A stretch of 64,000 bases of DNA from Amycolatopsis sp. NBC_01488 (GCF_036227105.1 NZ_CP109434.1:2794001-2858000), one strand, 5' to 3'. Positions 41,836 to 50,486 are shown, counted from the first letter of the stretch. A program made the numbers and translations. Notes: generated by a model not told the origin, from the sequence alone.

Positions 41836-41917
41836 CCGAAATTGCGCATTGTTTCAGGCGTGTTAACAGTCGCGGAATCATTCGGCGGACCGGCGGCGAG
41901 TGCGGTAACTGATTGCA

Positions 41918-41973
41918 CGAACACGTGTTCGATCATGGTCTCGATGACCGGCATATTCCGAACGATTGTTCGG
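41918..41973. promoter_or_regulatory. Two LexA/SOS-type boxes
   Basis: CGAACACGTGTTCG (41918-41931) and CCGAACGATTGTTCGG (41958-41973) both fit GAAC-N4-GTTC, the actinobacterial LexA consensus, with extra symmetric CG flanks. They are 40 bp apart centre to centre. The gene they control is not obvious. Confidence 0.6.
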
Positions 41974-42112
41974 ATCGCCCGGGTCGCCGTTGGTGATGAT
42001 CTCGGCACTCCTCGCGGTCGCGGTAACGACGAGGGCCGATCACTCGTGCGGCTGCACGGGAAAGGCGTGCGCTGAGCCGGTGATCTTGGCCGGGCGGCCG
42101 ACAGAAATGCGT

Positions 42113-42135
42113 ACGATCTCGATCTTCGAGATCGT
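42113..42135. promoter_or_regulatory. Perfect inverted repeat, candidate operator
   Basis: 10-bp arms ACGATCTCGA and TCGAGATCGT with a 3-nt gap, about 330 bp upstream of the ABC transporter operon. Fits a dimeric repressor site or a small hairpin; no regulator gene is adjacent. Confidence 0.45.
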
Positions 42136-42468
42136 CGATGTTGCTGGTTAACACGGTTGATGGTCACTCGTTCGGATGCATCACTGGGGCGTTGTGGGGA
42201 TCTTGTGCTACTCGCTAGGCTCTCCGCCGGGAGAGGGACAAGGGGTGGCTGACCCAGTGCGCTGAGTGCTGGGTTCTTGGCGTGCTCCCGGTCCTGTTCT
42301 CTCGCCATGACCCGATCAGGTGCGGCTGGAAGAGAGCAGTGATGACCGTGCGCGGTGGCGCAGCCCGACCGGATCCGCCTCCTCGTCGTCACCACCCGTA
42401 GTCCCGAGCACCGCGATTCCCCCTTTGGTACGGCACCACTCCACTTCCCCCGCAACCTGGAGTTCGTT

Positions 42469-43482
42469 GTGATTTCCCGTTCCCGCCCCCGTCTGCTGAC
42501 GGTGCTCCTGACCTTGCTGACCCTCGCCGGAGTCGCCGCCCTTTCGGGCTGCAGCGACAGTTCCGCGACCGGCACCGGCAGCAAGATCACCCTCGGGTTC
42601 AGCGCCTGGCCGGGCTGGTTCCCCTGGCAGGTGGCGCAGGAACAGGGGCTGTTCGCCAAGAACGGCGTGAACGTCGACCTGAAGTACTTCGACAACTACA
42701 CCGACAGCATCAACGCGCTTTCGAGCGGCGCCATCGACGCGAACAGCCAGACCCTCAACGACACGCTCTCGTCGGCTTCCGGCGGCGCGAAGCTGTCGAT
42801 CGTGCTGGTGAACGACAACTCCAACGGCAACGACAAGATCATCGCGCGGGACGGGATCACCAGCATCGCCGACCTCAAGGGCAAGAAGGTCGCCGTCGAG
42901 CAGGGCGCCGTCGACCACTACCTGCTGCTGCTGGCGCTGCAGGAGGCGAAGCTGACCGAAAAGGACATCCAGCTGGTCAACCTCCCGACCGACGCCGCAG
43001 CCGCCGCGTTCAAGGGCGGCCAGGTCGACGCGGTCGCCGCGTTCGCCCCCTTCACCTCGACGGCGCTGGAGCGCGCGGGCAGCCGCGCGATCTCGTCGTC
43101 GGCCGAGTTCCCCGGCGCCATCCCGGACCACCTCGTCACTTCGCAGAAGCTGGTCAAGGACCGCCCGAAGGACGTCCAGGCGCTGGTCAACACCTGGTTC
43201 GACACGCTGAACTGGATCAAGAACAACAAGGCCGCGGCCGTCTCGATCATGGCCAAGCGCGGCGGCGTCTCCGACGCGGACTACAAGAGCTACGACGCCG
43301 GCACCACGATCTTCACGCGGCAGCAGAACCTCGACGCGTTCACCCCCGGCGTCACCGCGCAGCACCTCGACTTCCAGGCGAACAAGATCATCGACTTCAT
43401 CACCAGCACCGGCCTCGCGCAGCAGCGGCCGTCGCTGGACGGGCTGTTCGACGACCAGTTCGTGAAGGCCGCGCCGCAGTGA
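42469..43482 (+). CDS. ABC transporter substrate-binding lipoprotein (sulfonate/nitrate/taurine type)
   Basis: 337 aa from GTG at 42469 (CTGGAG upstream). Lipoprotein signal with lipobox LSGC, Cys at 28. An NMT1/SsuA-like fold follows: ITLGFSAWPGWFPWQVAQEQ, LKYFDNYTDSINALSSGAID and GKKVAVEQGAVDHYLLLLAL. Binds small anions or sulfonates outside the cell. First gene of a three-gene importer; the permease start overlaps its stop by 4 nt. The substrate cannot be fixed from sequence; the TauD-like enzyme at 10828 suggests sulfonates, the NIT-type kinase downstream suggests nitrate. Confidence 0.88.
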   Translation: MISRSRPRLLTVLLTLLTLAGVAALSGCSDSSATGTGSKITLGFSAWPGWFPWQVAQEQGLFAKNGVNVDLKYFDNYTDSINALSSGAIDANSQTLNDTLSSASGGAKLSIVLVNDNSNGNDKIIARDGITSIADLKGKKVAVEQGAVDHYLLLLALQEAKLTEKDIQLVNLPTDAAAAAFKGGQVDAVAAFAPFTSTALERAGSRAISSSAEFPGAIPDHLVTSQKLVKDRPKDVQALVNTWFDTLNWIKNNKAAAVSIMAKRGGVSDADYKSYDAGTTIFTRQQNLDAFTPGVTAQHLDFQANKIIDFITSTGLAQQRPSLDGLFDDQFVKAAPQ

Positions 43483-44420
43483 CCGGTCCGACCCAGCGCA
43501 CCACCCCGGCGGTCACGGCCGACGAGCGGACCGCCGAGGCACTGGAGGCCGAGCAGCGGCTCGCCGAAGCGCACGAGTCCGGCCGGGGCCGCCCGGCCTG
43601 GGCGCCGCTGCCGCGGCGGGCCGGGCTCAAGACGTCCGCGTCACCGCTGTTCTCCTTGCGGACGCCGGTTTCCGCGTCGGCCCGCTGGGCGCTGGCGGCG
43701 CTGTCGTTCGCCATCCCGCTCTTGGCCTGGGTCGGGCTGACCGTCAGCGGGGCCGTCGACTCGACGTTGCTGCCGTCGCCGGTCGCGGTCCTCAAGGCCG
43801 GAGCCGGCATGGCGGGCAGCGGTGAGCTCTTCGACGACCTCTGGACGACGACCCAGCGGGTGCTCGAAGGCTTCGGTCTGGCCGTGCTGGTTTCGGTGCC
43901 GCTCGGCATCCTGATGGGCAGCTTCAATGCCGGGCAGGCGTTCTTCGAGCCGCTGATCGGCCTGCTGCGCTACCTGCCGGCGAGCGCGTTCATCCCGCTG
44001 CTGATCATCTGGCTCGGCATCGGCGAGCCGTCGAAGATCGCCATGCTGTTCATCGGGACCGTCTTCTTCAACACGCTGATGACCGCCGACGTCGTCCGCG
44101 GCGTGCCGGGCGCGCTCCTCGACGTCTCCTACACCCTCGGCGCACGCCGGGGCGAGGTGCTGCGCAAGATCGTCGTGCCGCACTCGCTGCCGGGCATGAT
44201 CGACGCGATCCGGGTCAACGCCGCCGCCGCGTGGAACTTCGTCGTCGTGGCCGAGCTGATCAACTCCTCGGCCGGCCTCGGCTACCGGATCGTCCGCGCG
44301 CAGCGGTTCGTGCAGACGGACAAGATCTTCGCCGTGCTCGTGGTCATCGGGATCGCCGGGCTGGTCATCGACGTCCTGCTGCGCCTGCTGCGCACCCGGG
44401 TCGGGAAGTGGGCGGCATGA
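43479..44420 (+). CDS. ABC transporter permease (SsuC/TauC-like)
   Basis: 313 aa from GTG at 43479. An extra 60-residue cytoplasmic N-terminus precedes about six TM helices. The EAA loop typical of importers is present (ARRGEVLRKIVVPHSLPGMIDAIRV is the relevant stretch, split here as ARRGEVLRKIVVP and HSLPGMIDAIRV). ELINSSAGLGYRI near the end is characteristic of nitrate/sulfonate/taurine permeases. Overlaps the ATPase gene by 4 nt. Confidence 0.9.
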   Translation: MTGPTQRTTPAVTADERTAEALEAEQRLAEAHESGRGRPAWAPLPRRAGLKTSASPLFSLRTPVSASARWALAALSFAIPLLAWVGLTVSGAVDSTLLPSPVAVLKAGAGMAGSGELFDDLWTTTQRVLEGFGLAVLVSVPLGILMGSFNAGQAFFEPLIGLLRYLPASAFIPLLIIWLGIGEPSKIAMLFIGTVFFNTLMTADVVRGVPGALLDVSYTLGARRGEVLRKIVVPHSLPGMIDAIRVNAAAAWNFVVVAELINSSAGLGYRIVRAQRFVQTDKIFAVLVVIGIAGLVIDVLLRLLRTRVGKWAA

Positions 44421-45205
44421 CGCTGGAACTGCGGAACGTCGCGAAGGACTACACCGTCCGCGGCAAGGTGACGCGCGCGCTCGACGGCGTCGACCTCGAG
44501 GTGCTGCGCGGCGAGTTCGTCTGCGTCGTCGGCGCGAGCGGCTCGGGCAAGTCGACGCTGCTTTCGCTGGTGGCCGGGCTCGGCAAGCCGACCGAGGGCG
44601 AGATCGTGCTCGACGGCGTCCCGGTCACCGGGCCGGGCCCGGACCGCGGGCTCGTCTTCCAGGCCGGCGCGCTCTACCCGTGGCGCACCGTCGAGAAGAA
44701 CGTCGCGTTCGGACTCGAGCTGCTGCCGGTCGACGCGGCCGAGCGCGCCAAGCGCGTGGACTGGTACCTCGCCGAGACCGGCCTGCACGCCGTGCGCAAG
44801 TCGCTGCCGAAACAGCTTTCCGGCGGCCAGAAGCAGCGCGTCGCGATCGCGCGGGCACTCGCCTGCGAGCCGGACGTCCTGCTGCTCGACGAACCCTTCG
44901 GTGCCTTGGACGTCCAGACCAAAGAGGACATGCAGGTGCTCATCCGCCAGGTGTGGGCCGACACCGGCACCACGGTGCTGATGGTCACCCACGACGTCGA
45001 GGAAGCGGTGTTCCTGGGCGGGCGGGTCGTGGTGCTCGCCTCGGACCCGGGCCGGATCGCCGCCGACGTCGAAGTGACGCTGCCCGCCGAACGGGACCTG
45101 GCGGTGAAGCGCGAGCCGGCGTTCCTCGCGTTGCGCGCCCGGATCGAGGACCTCGTCCGGGAGCAGCACCGCGGCCACGTGAGCCGGGTGGCCGCGGTCG
45201 AGTGA
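44417..45205 (+). CDS. ABC transporter ATPase (SsuB/TauB-like)
   Basis: 262 aa from ATG at 44417. Walker A GASGSGKST, signature LSGGQKQRVAIARAL, Walker B VLLLDEPFGALD and the switch His in VTHDVEEAV. FQAGALYPWRTVEKNVAFGL is the Q-loop region seen in taurine/nitrate importers. Energises the importer of the two preceding genes. Ends 25 nt before the conservon kinase, so read-through into that operon is likely. Confidence 0.93.
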   Translation: MTLELRNVAKDYTVRGKVTRALDGVDLEVLRGEFVCVVGASGSGKSTLLSLVAGLGKPTEGEIVLDGVPVTGPGPDRGLVFQAGALYPWRTVEKNVAFGLELLPVDAAERAKRVDWYLAETGLHAVRKSLPKQLSGGQKQRVAIARALACEPDVLLLDEPFGALDVQTKEDMQVLIRQVWADTGTTVLMVTHDVEEAVFLGGRVVVLASDPGRIAADVEVTLPAERDLAVKREPAFLALRARIEDLVREQHRGHVSRVAAVE

Positions 45206-45230
45206 GAGCGGAAGACGGGAAGGTGGCGGG

Positions 45231-47927
45231 ATGAGGCACGGCGGGGCGAGCGCGAAACGGGCCGACAGCGGGGGAATCCTCGCCCGGCTCGGCATTCGCG
45301 GCAAGCTGAACCTGCTGCTCCTGCCCCCGCTGGTCGCGGTGGTGCTGGTGTCGGTGCCGTTCGTGCTGACCCAGGCGAACAGCGCGCTGGCCGCGACGCA
45401 GTCGGCGACGGTCGCGCGGCACACCCAGCAGCTCGGCGGCCTGGTCTGGCAGCTGCAGCGCGAACGGCTGCTGACCGGCGCCTTCGTCGCGACGCCGTCG
45501 ATGTCCGCCGACCAGATGCTGCAGCAGCAGAAGACGGTGGACGCGGCGGTCGAGAACGTCCGGTCGTCGCTCGGTTCCGACGCGCCGGACGAGCTTTCCG
45601 CGGCACTGACCCGGATCGGCTCGCTCACCGAGCTGCGGCAGAACGCGCAGGCCCGCGGCGTCGCGCTCGACAGCGTCGCCCGCACCTACCACGCGGTGAT
45701 CGGCGCGGTGATCGATTCACTGCGGCTCGTGCCGCAGCTCACCAGTGACGCCGAGGGCACGCGTGAGCTGACCGCGCTCGAGGCGCTGCTGCGCGCGAAC
45801 GAGGAGAACTCGCTGCGCGGCATGGCGTTGATCGTGACGGCGGTGTCGCCGGAGGCCGGCCGGTCCATCCTGGACGACGCGACCCAGCAGGCGCCGATCT
45901 TCACCGACCGGTTCGTCCAGCAGGCCGACGACTCGTCCGACAGCGAGCAGGCCGCCCTGGTCGTCAACGTCGAGCAGAGCGAAGCCGGCCGCCGGATCGA
46001 CGACCTCGCCGCCCGGATCGACAACCCGCGGGACGCCGCCGGCACCACGCAGTACGTCACCGACGTCCTCACCGCGTCGGAAAGCCAAGCGGGCCAACGC
46101 AAGCTGGTCCAGGAACGCGTCACCGGCGAGATCGCCGACTCGGCGACCGGCCGCGCCGACGCCGCGACCCGGCTCGCGTGGACGGTCGGCATCGGCGCCG
46201 GCGCGCTGTTCCTGCTGGTCGCGTTCCTCGCCATCGCGGTGTCGCGCTCGATCGCCGAGCCGCTGCGGAAGCTGACCACCGCCGCGACGTCGGTCGCCGA
46301 CCTCGCCGGCACCGAGCTCGTCCGCGTGACCGACACCGAGGAGGCCGAGGAGCTGGCCCCGCGGCTGGCCACCATCGACGTCGTCTCCGGCGACGAGCTC
46401 GGCAAGCTGGCCGCCGCGTTCAACCGGGTCCAGACCACGGCGGCCGAGCTGGTCGAGCGGCAGGCGCTCACCCGGCGCAACACCAGCCTGATGTTCGCGA
46501 ACGTCGCCAAGCGCACGCAGAACCTCGTCGGCCGCCAGCTCGCGCTGATCGACGAGGTCGAGCGCAACGAGCAGGACACCCGGCTGCTGGCCAGCCTCTA
46601 CCGGCTCGACCACCTCTCCACCCGCCTGCGCCGCAACGCCGACAACCTGCTCGTGGTGTCCGGCACCCGCGACGACACGCGCATCGCCGGCCCGATCGAG
46701 CTGTCCACGGCCCTGCGCTCCGCGCTCGCCGAGATCGAGGACTACCAGCGCGTCAAGCTCGGCGTCGTCGCGGAGATCCTGCTGTCGTCGGCCCTCGGCG
46801 CGGACCTGGTGCTCGTGTTCGCCGAGCTGCTGGAGAACGCGACGTCGTTCTCGCCGCCGGGGTCGATGGTCGAGGTCGACACGATGATCCTCGCCGACGG
46901 CTCGTGCCTGGTGAACATCGTCGACCACGGCATCGGCATGACCGCGCAGAAGATCGCCGAGGAGAACCAGCGGCTCGTCGAGCGAGAACGGCTCGAGCTG
47001 GCGCCGACCAGCGTGCTCGGCCTGTTCGTGGTCGGCCGCTTGGCGCGGCGCCACGACCTGGGCGTCGAGCTGCTCGCGACGCCGACCACCGGCGGCGTGA
47101 CCGCCCGGCTGACGATCCCGCCGTCGCTGTTCAGCCACCGCTCCGGGCTGCTCCCGAAGGCCGAGCCGGCACCGGTGATCCCGGCGCAGGCCGCGCGGCC
47201 CGCCCCGCCGGCCGCGCGCCCCGCGGCCGTCGCCTCCCCGGTGTCCACTTTGGACATTCCGCGGCCGGTCGAGCCGCTGCCGTCGCCGGCGATCCCGGCG
47301 CTGCTCGGCATCCCCCGCGGCAACGGCTTCCGCTGGTTCAACCAGCCGGAACCGGTGTGGCCGGACGCCGAACCCGCCGACGAACCCACGGCCGAACCGG
47401 ACTCCGAGACGCGAGGCGGCCTGCGACGTCGCGTCCGCGGCGCCCAGCTGCCCAGCCCCGGCACCACCGCGCCGGTGGCCGACGACAAGCCGCGCCACGA
47501 CCCGGAGGCGACCAAGGCCGCGATGGACGGGTTCCAGAGCGCCTTCGCCAAGGCCGCCGAGGTCAGCGCGATGGAGGTCGACCCGCCGTCCGCGCCGCCG
47601 ACCGTCGTCACCGAACCCGTGTCGCCGCCGGTGCGCGTCCCGGCCACGCCGGCCGCCGGCCTCCCGGCCGCCCCGCAGTCCCGGGACGGCCTGGTCCGCC
47701 GCGTCCCCGGTGCCCAGCTCGCCCCCGGCCTGCGTCAGCAGCCCGCGGGCAGGCCGATCGCCCGAGCCGTCGTGAACCGCACCAGGCGGGACCCGGCGGC
47801 CGAGCGAGCGGCGTTCGACGCGTTCGCCGCCGGCCTCGCCAAGGCGGACGTGGTGACGGCAGACAGCCCGCCGCAAGGCGTGGTCGCCGGTCGTGTGACG
47901 GAACGAGCAGAAGAGAGCAGGAAATGA
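45231..47927 (+). CDS. cvnA: Conservon sensor kinase CvnA with NIT-like sensor domain
   Basis: 898 aa, AAGGTGG upstream. TM1 (about 24-45), an extracytoplasmic helical region of the nitrate/nitrite-sensing (NIT) type (LQRERLLTGAFVATPSMSA), TM2 (about 322-342), HAMP, then YRLDHLSTRLRRNADNLLVV and an HATPase N-box ELLENATSFSPPGS with GIGMT and LGLFVVGRLARRH. The 250-residue tail is Pro-rich and contains two similar segments (GLRRRVRGAQL and GLVRRVPGAQL, each followed by a helix DGFQSAFAKA / DAFAAGLAKA). First member of the four-gene conservon that ends in a small GTPase. Confidence 0.9.
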   Translation: MRHGGASAKRADSGGILARLGIRGKLNLLLLPPLVAVVLVSVPFVLTQANSALAATQSATVARHTQQLGGLVWQLQRERLLTGAFVATPSMSADQMLQQQKTVDAAVENVRSSLGSDAPDELSAALTRIGSLTELRQNAQARGVALDSVARTYHAVIGAVIDSLRLVPQLTSDAEGTRELTALEALLRANEENSLRGMALIVTAVSPEAGRSILDDATQQAPIFTDRFVQQADDSSDSEQAALVVNVEQSEAGRRIDDLAARIDNPRDAAGTTQYVTDVLTASESQAGQRKLVQERVTGEIADSATGRADAATRLAWTVGIGAGALFLLVAFLAIAVSRSIAEPLRKLTTAATSVADLAGTELVRVTDTEEAEELAPRLATIDVVSGDELGKLAAAFNRVQTTAAELVERQALTRRNTSLMFANVAKRTQNLVGRQLALIDEVERNEQDTRLLASLYRLDHLSTRLRRNADNLLVVSGTRDDTRIAGPIELSTALRSALAEIEDYQRVKLGVVAEILLSSALGADLVLVFAELLENATSFSPPGSMVEVDTMILADGSCLVNIVDHGIGMTAQKIAEENQRLVERERLELAPTSVLGLFVVGRLARRHDLGVELLATPTTGGVTARLTIPPSLFSHRSGLLPKAEPAPVIPAQAARPAPPAARPAAVASPVSTLDIPRPVEPLPSPAIPALLGIPRGNGFRWFNQPEPVWPDAEPADEPTAEPDSETRGGLRRRVRGAQLPSPGTTAPVADDKPRHDPEATKAAMDGFQSAFAKAAEVSAMEVDPPSAPPTVVTEPVSPPVRVPATPAAGLPAAPQSRDGLVRRVPGAQLAPGLRQQPAGRPIARAVVNRTRRDPAAERAAFDAFAAGLAKADVVTADSPPQGVVAGRVTERAEESRK

Positions 47928-48358
47928 GCATCCCCGCAGCTGGCGTCAGTGTCGAAGCCCAGAACTTCAACTGGCTGGTGAGCCGCTTCGCGCAGCACAC
48001 CGCGGGCGCCATCGCCGCCATCGCGGTCTCCGCCGACGGCTTGCTGATCGCGATGTCGTCGGAGCTCGAGCGGTCCAACGCCGACCGCCTCGCCGCGATC
48101 TCCTCCGCGATGCTCGGCCTCGCCCACGGCGTCTCCGAAAGCCACCCGCTCGGCGCGCCCGACAAGGTGATCATCGAGCTGGAGCACGGGTACCTGCTGG
48201 TCTGCACCATCAGCATCGGCTGCTCGCTCGGCGTGCTCGCCAACAAGCAGGCCAGCCTCGGCACGATCGCCTACGAGATGGCGATGTTCGCCAACCGCGC
48301 CACCGAAGTCCTCACGCCGGGCCTGATCGAGGAGCTCAAGAACACCGTAGGTTCCTGA
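47924..48358 (+). CDS. cvnB: CvnB, roadblock/LC7-domain protein
   Basis: 144 aa, ATGA overlap with cvnA. Roadblock/LC7 fold: NWLVSRFAQHTAGAIAAIAV, SADGLLIAMSS, and C-terminal YEMAMFANRATEVLTPGLI. In conservons this protein links the sensor kinase to the GTPase, as a likely GTPase-activating or scaffolding partner. Confidence 0.93.
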   Translation: MSIPAAGVSVEAQNFNWLVSRFAQHTAGAIAAIAVSADGLLIAMSSELERSNADRLAAISSAMLGLAHGVSESHPLGAPDKVIIELEHGYLLVCTISIGCSLGVLANKQASLGTIAYEMAMFANRATEVLTPGLIEELKNTVGS

Positions 48359-48711
48359 TGACCGAGGAGCCGGACACCTCGCTGCTGCGGCCGTACCTGA
48401 TGACCTCGGGGCGCGCCCAGCCGGTCGACCAGAGCCTCGAGATCGAGGCACAGGTCATGACGTCCCGCCTCGGTGCGGCGTCGCACCCGAAGCTGACGTT
48501 CGAACGGCAGGAGATCGTCTCCCTCTGCCGCAGCACCATGTCGGTCGCCGAGGTGGCCGCCATGCTCGGCCTGCACATCGGCGTCGCCCGGGTGCTCGTG
48601 GCCGACCTCGCCGAGCTGGGCTACGTCGTCGTCCGGCGGCCGGGGAACCACAACTCGCACGACCTCGGCATGATCGAAAGGGTCATTCGTGGACTCGAAG
48701 CCATTCACTGA
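48358..48711 (+). CDS. cvnC: CvnC, DUF742 protein
   Basis: 117 aa. DUF742 signature RPYLMTSGRAQP at the N-terminus and a C-terminal winged-helix-like part (LTFERQEIVSLCRSTMSVAE, VARVLVADLAELGYVVV). ATG shares a base with the cvnB stop (TGATG). Third conservon member, possibly DNA-binding. Confidence 0.93.
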   Translation: MTEEPDTSLLRPYLMTSGRAQPVDQSLEIEAQVMTSRLGAASHPKLTFERQEIVSLCRSTMSVAEVAAMLGLHIGVARVLVADLAELGYVVVRRPGNHNSHDLGMIERVIRGLEAIH

Positions 48712-49297
48712 ACCGGCGGCCCGCCCGCCGGCCCCGGTCAAGATCGTCATCGCGGGCGGCTTCGGCGTGGGCAAGACGACGGCGGTGTCGTCCATCTCGG
48801 AGATCAAGCCGCTGACCACGGAGGCGGCGATCACGTCGGTGGCGGCGTCCGTGGACCGCACGGGCCACGTCCCGGCCAAGACCACCACGACCGTCGCCCT
48901 CGACTTCGGCTGCATCACGATCGACGAAGAGGTGAAGCTGTACCTGTTCGGCACGCCCGGCCAGGACCGCTTCGGCTTCATGTGGCAGGACCTCGTCCAC
49001 GGCGCCCTCGGGGCGCTGGTGATCGTGGACACCCGCCGCATGGACGACTGCTACCCGGCGGTCGACTACTTCGAGAACGCGGGCCTGCCGTTCGTGGTGG
49101 CGGTGAACATGTTCGACGGATCGCTGGGCCACAACCTCGAGGACGTGCGGTGGGCGCTGGCGGTGAGCGAAGACGTCCCGCTGATCACCTTCGACGCACG
49201 GCAGAAGCTTTCGGTGCGGGACGCGCTGCTGGCGGTACTGCACAACACGTTCAAGAAGGCCCGTGCCCAGGCGGCCGCGGAGACTTCGCTACACTGA
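48689..49297 (+). CDS. cvnD: CvnD, small Ras-like GTPase of the conservon
   Basis: 202 aa from GTG at 48689, overlapping cvnC by 23 nt. P-loop GGFGVGKTT (residues 23-31), switch region with KTTTTVALDFG, and LFGTPGQDRF in the position of the DxxGQ motif; VAVNMFD stands in for NKxD. Conservon GTPases form a membrane complex with CvnA-C that resembles eukaryotic GPCR-like signalling and controls development or antibiotic production in Streptomyces. Confidence 0.93.
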   Translation: MDSKPFTEPAARPPAPVKIVIAGGFGVGKTTAVSSISEIKPLTTEAAITSVAASVDRTGHVPAKTTTTVALDFGCITIDEEVKLYLFGTPGQDRFGFMWQDLVHGALGALVIVDTRRMDDCYPAVDYFENAGLPFVVAVNMFDGSLGHNLEDVRWALAVSEDVPLITFDARQKLSVRDALLAVLHNTFKKARAQAAAETSLH

Positions 49298-49302
49298 TCC
49301 AC

Positions 49303-49388
49303 GGACCCCGCGCGGCGTCCACCCTGTGAACCTCCCCAGGGCCGGAAGGCAGCAAGGATAAGCAGGCTCTGGCGGGTGCGCGGGGTCC
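49303..49388 (+). ncRNA. ffs: SRP RNA, small (4.5S-type)
   Basis: Terminal arms GGACCCCGCGC (49303-49313) and GCGCGGGGTCC (49378-49388) close the hairpin. The conserved apical loop with GTGAACC, CCCAGGGCCGGAAGG and CAGCAAGG is present. It starts 5 nt after cvnD ends and is followed by TTCTTTT. Confidence 0.93.
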
Positions 49389-49410
49389 CCTTCTTTTCGG
49401 CTCCGGCTCT

Positions 49411-49472
49411 CGGGGCTTCGCCCCTTCGCCGGGCCTTCACTTCGTCCTTTCACCCGGGGGCCGAGCCCCCGG
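49411..49472. repeat. GC-rich double hairpin downstream of ffs
   Basis: CGGGGC-TTC-GCCCC (49411-49424) and CCGGGGGC-CGA-GCCCCCGG (49454-49472), the second followed by ACCCCC. Same pair as at 8597-8641; here it also lies at the end of the conservon/SRP transcript. Confidence 0.62.
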
Positions 49473-49553
49473 ACCCCCACGGTGCCTCGCCCGCGACCTG
49501 CCAGGTCTGCCGCGGCCCCTGAGCACGCGCGGGTGGGTGGTCTGCCGACCTCT

Positions 49554-50405
49554 TTAGAACAGGCCCAGGATGTCTTCTGGGGGCTGGGGGGATGGTGGGT
49601 GGTTCTCGTCTGTGAGGGGGGTTGCCCTGCCTGCCAGTTTTTGCAGCTCCGCGCCTTGGAGGCACCTTGCCGGGAATGCTGCTGAGGCCGTTCGCTGGGC
49701 TATCTGTGCTGTTGGGAGTGGTGCGGCCGATGCTGCGAACACCAAGTTGCCGAAACGGCGGCCCTTCAGTACTGCCGGGTCCGCCAGCAGCAGGACTTCT
49801 GGGAACACCGCACGCAGCGTTGCCAGGAAGCGGCGGGCAAACGGGAGGCCGGTGCCGTCCGTGATGTTCGCCAGGTAGGTGCCCGTCGGACGCAGGATCG
49901 TCGCGAGCGCGCTCGTTGCCTCCAGGGTCGCCAGGCCGCCCGCCAGGGTCGCGCGCTCGAACGCGTCGACCACCGCCAGGTCCGCCGTGTCCTCGCGGCG
50001 GGTCGCCAGGCCGGCCCGGCCGTCCGTCACCCGGACGCGCAGGCCCGGCACCCGTAGCCCGAGTTGCGCGCGGACCAGCTCGACCAGCTCGCCGTCGGCG
50101 TCGAACACCAGCTGGCGCGATCCCGGGCGGGATGCCGCCACGTACCGCGGCAGCGTGCACGCCGCGCCGCCGATGTGCAGTGCGTCCAGCGGGCCCGGCG
50201 GCAGCTCGTCGACGACGTCGCCGAACCGGCGGACGTAGTCGAACTCGAGGTTGGCCGGGTCGTCGAGGTCGACGTACGACTGGGCGACCCCGTCCACCGA
50301 CACCAGCCATGCGTCGGCCCGGTCGGCGTCGCGGAGGAGCTCCGCCGTCCCGAACCTGACCGGGTACCGCCCGGCCACCGGACCGGACTTTCGCGTACGG
50401 CTCAC
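49554..50405 (-). CDS. Spermidine-synthase-like methyltransferase-fold protein
   Basis: 283 aa from GTG at 50405 (VSRTRKSGPVAGRYPVRFG); TAACCT lies 8 nt upstream, so the message may be nearly leaderless. ATG at 50429 is the alternative. SpeE-like features: VSVDGVAQSYVDLDDPANLEFDY replaces the usual QS-Y motif, LHIGGAACTLPRYV the GGG(D/E)G loop, and DLAVVDAFER the DAY site. Key polyamine-binding aspartates are partly lost, so true spermidine synthase activity is doubtful. Common as an orphan in actinobacteria. Confidence 0.72.
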   Translation of the reverse strand: MSRTRKSGPVAGRYPVRFGTAELLRDADRADAWLVSVDGVAQSYVDLDDPANLEFDYVRRFGDVVDELPPGPLDALHIGGAACTLPRYVAASRPGSRQLVFDADGELVELVRAQLGLRVPGLRVRVTDGRAGLATRREDTADLAVVDAFERATLAGGLATLEATSALATILRPTGTYLANITDGTGLPFARRFLATLRAVFPEVLLLADPAVLKGRRFGNLVFAASAAPLPTAQIAQRTASAAFPARCLQGAELQKLAGRATPLTDENHPPSPQPPEDILGLF

Positions 50406-50486
50406 GAAATCCGAGGTTATCGGAAACATTCCGCCCGTCCTGGCGATAGGGGAACGGAACGATCATCGATCGAGGGGGTTCTTCCT

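Larger units (their letters stand above)
41836..42468. other. Long intergenic region with SOS-like boxes and an inverted repeat
   Basis: 633 bp, visibly richer in A/T in its first half. No gene is convincing: the best short frame (41996-42151, with a Cys-rich stretch) lacks a ribosome site, and the short frames before 42469 likewise. Two LexA-type palindromes lie at 41918-41973 and a perfect inverted repeat (arms ACGATCTCGA and TCGAGATCGT, 3-nt gap) at 42113-42135. A degraded gene or a non-coding RNA could be hidden here. Confidence 0.45.

Noticed and set aside
41996..42151. Cys-rich short open frame as a cysteine-responsive leader of the ABC importer
   Set aside because: Cysteines are scattered, no ribosome site or terminator/antiterminator pair is visible, and it ends more than 300 bp before the importer.
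42160..42468. Possible riboswitch upstream of the ABC importer
   Set aside because: I could not match the sequence to any known riboswitch core; the short hairpins seen are expected at this GC content.
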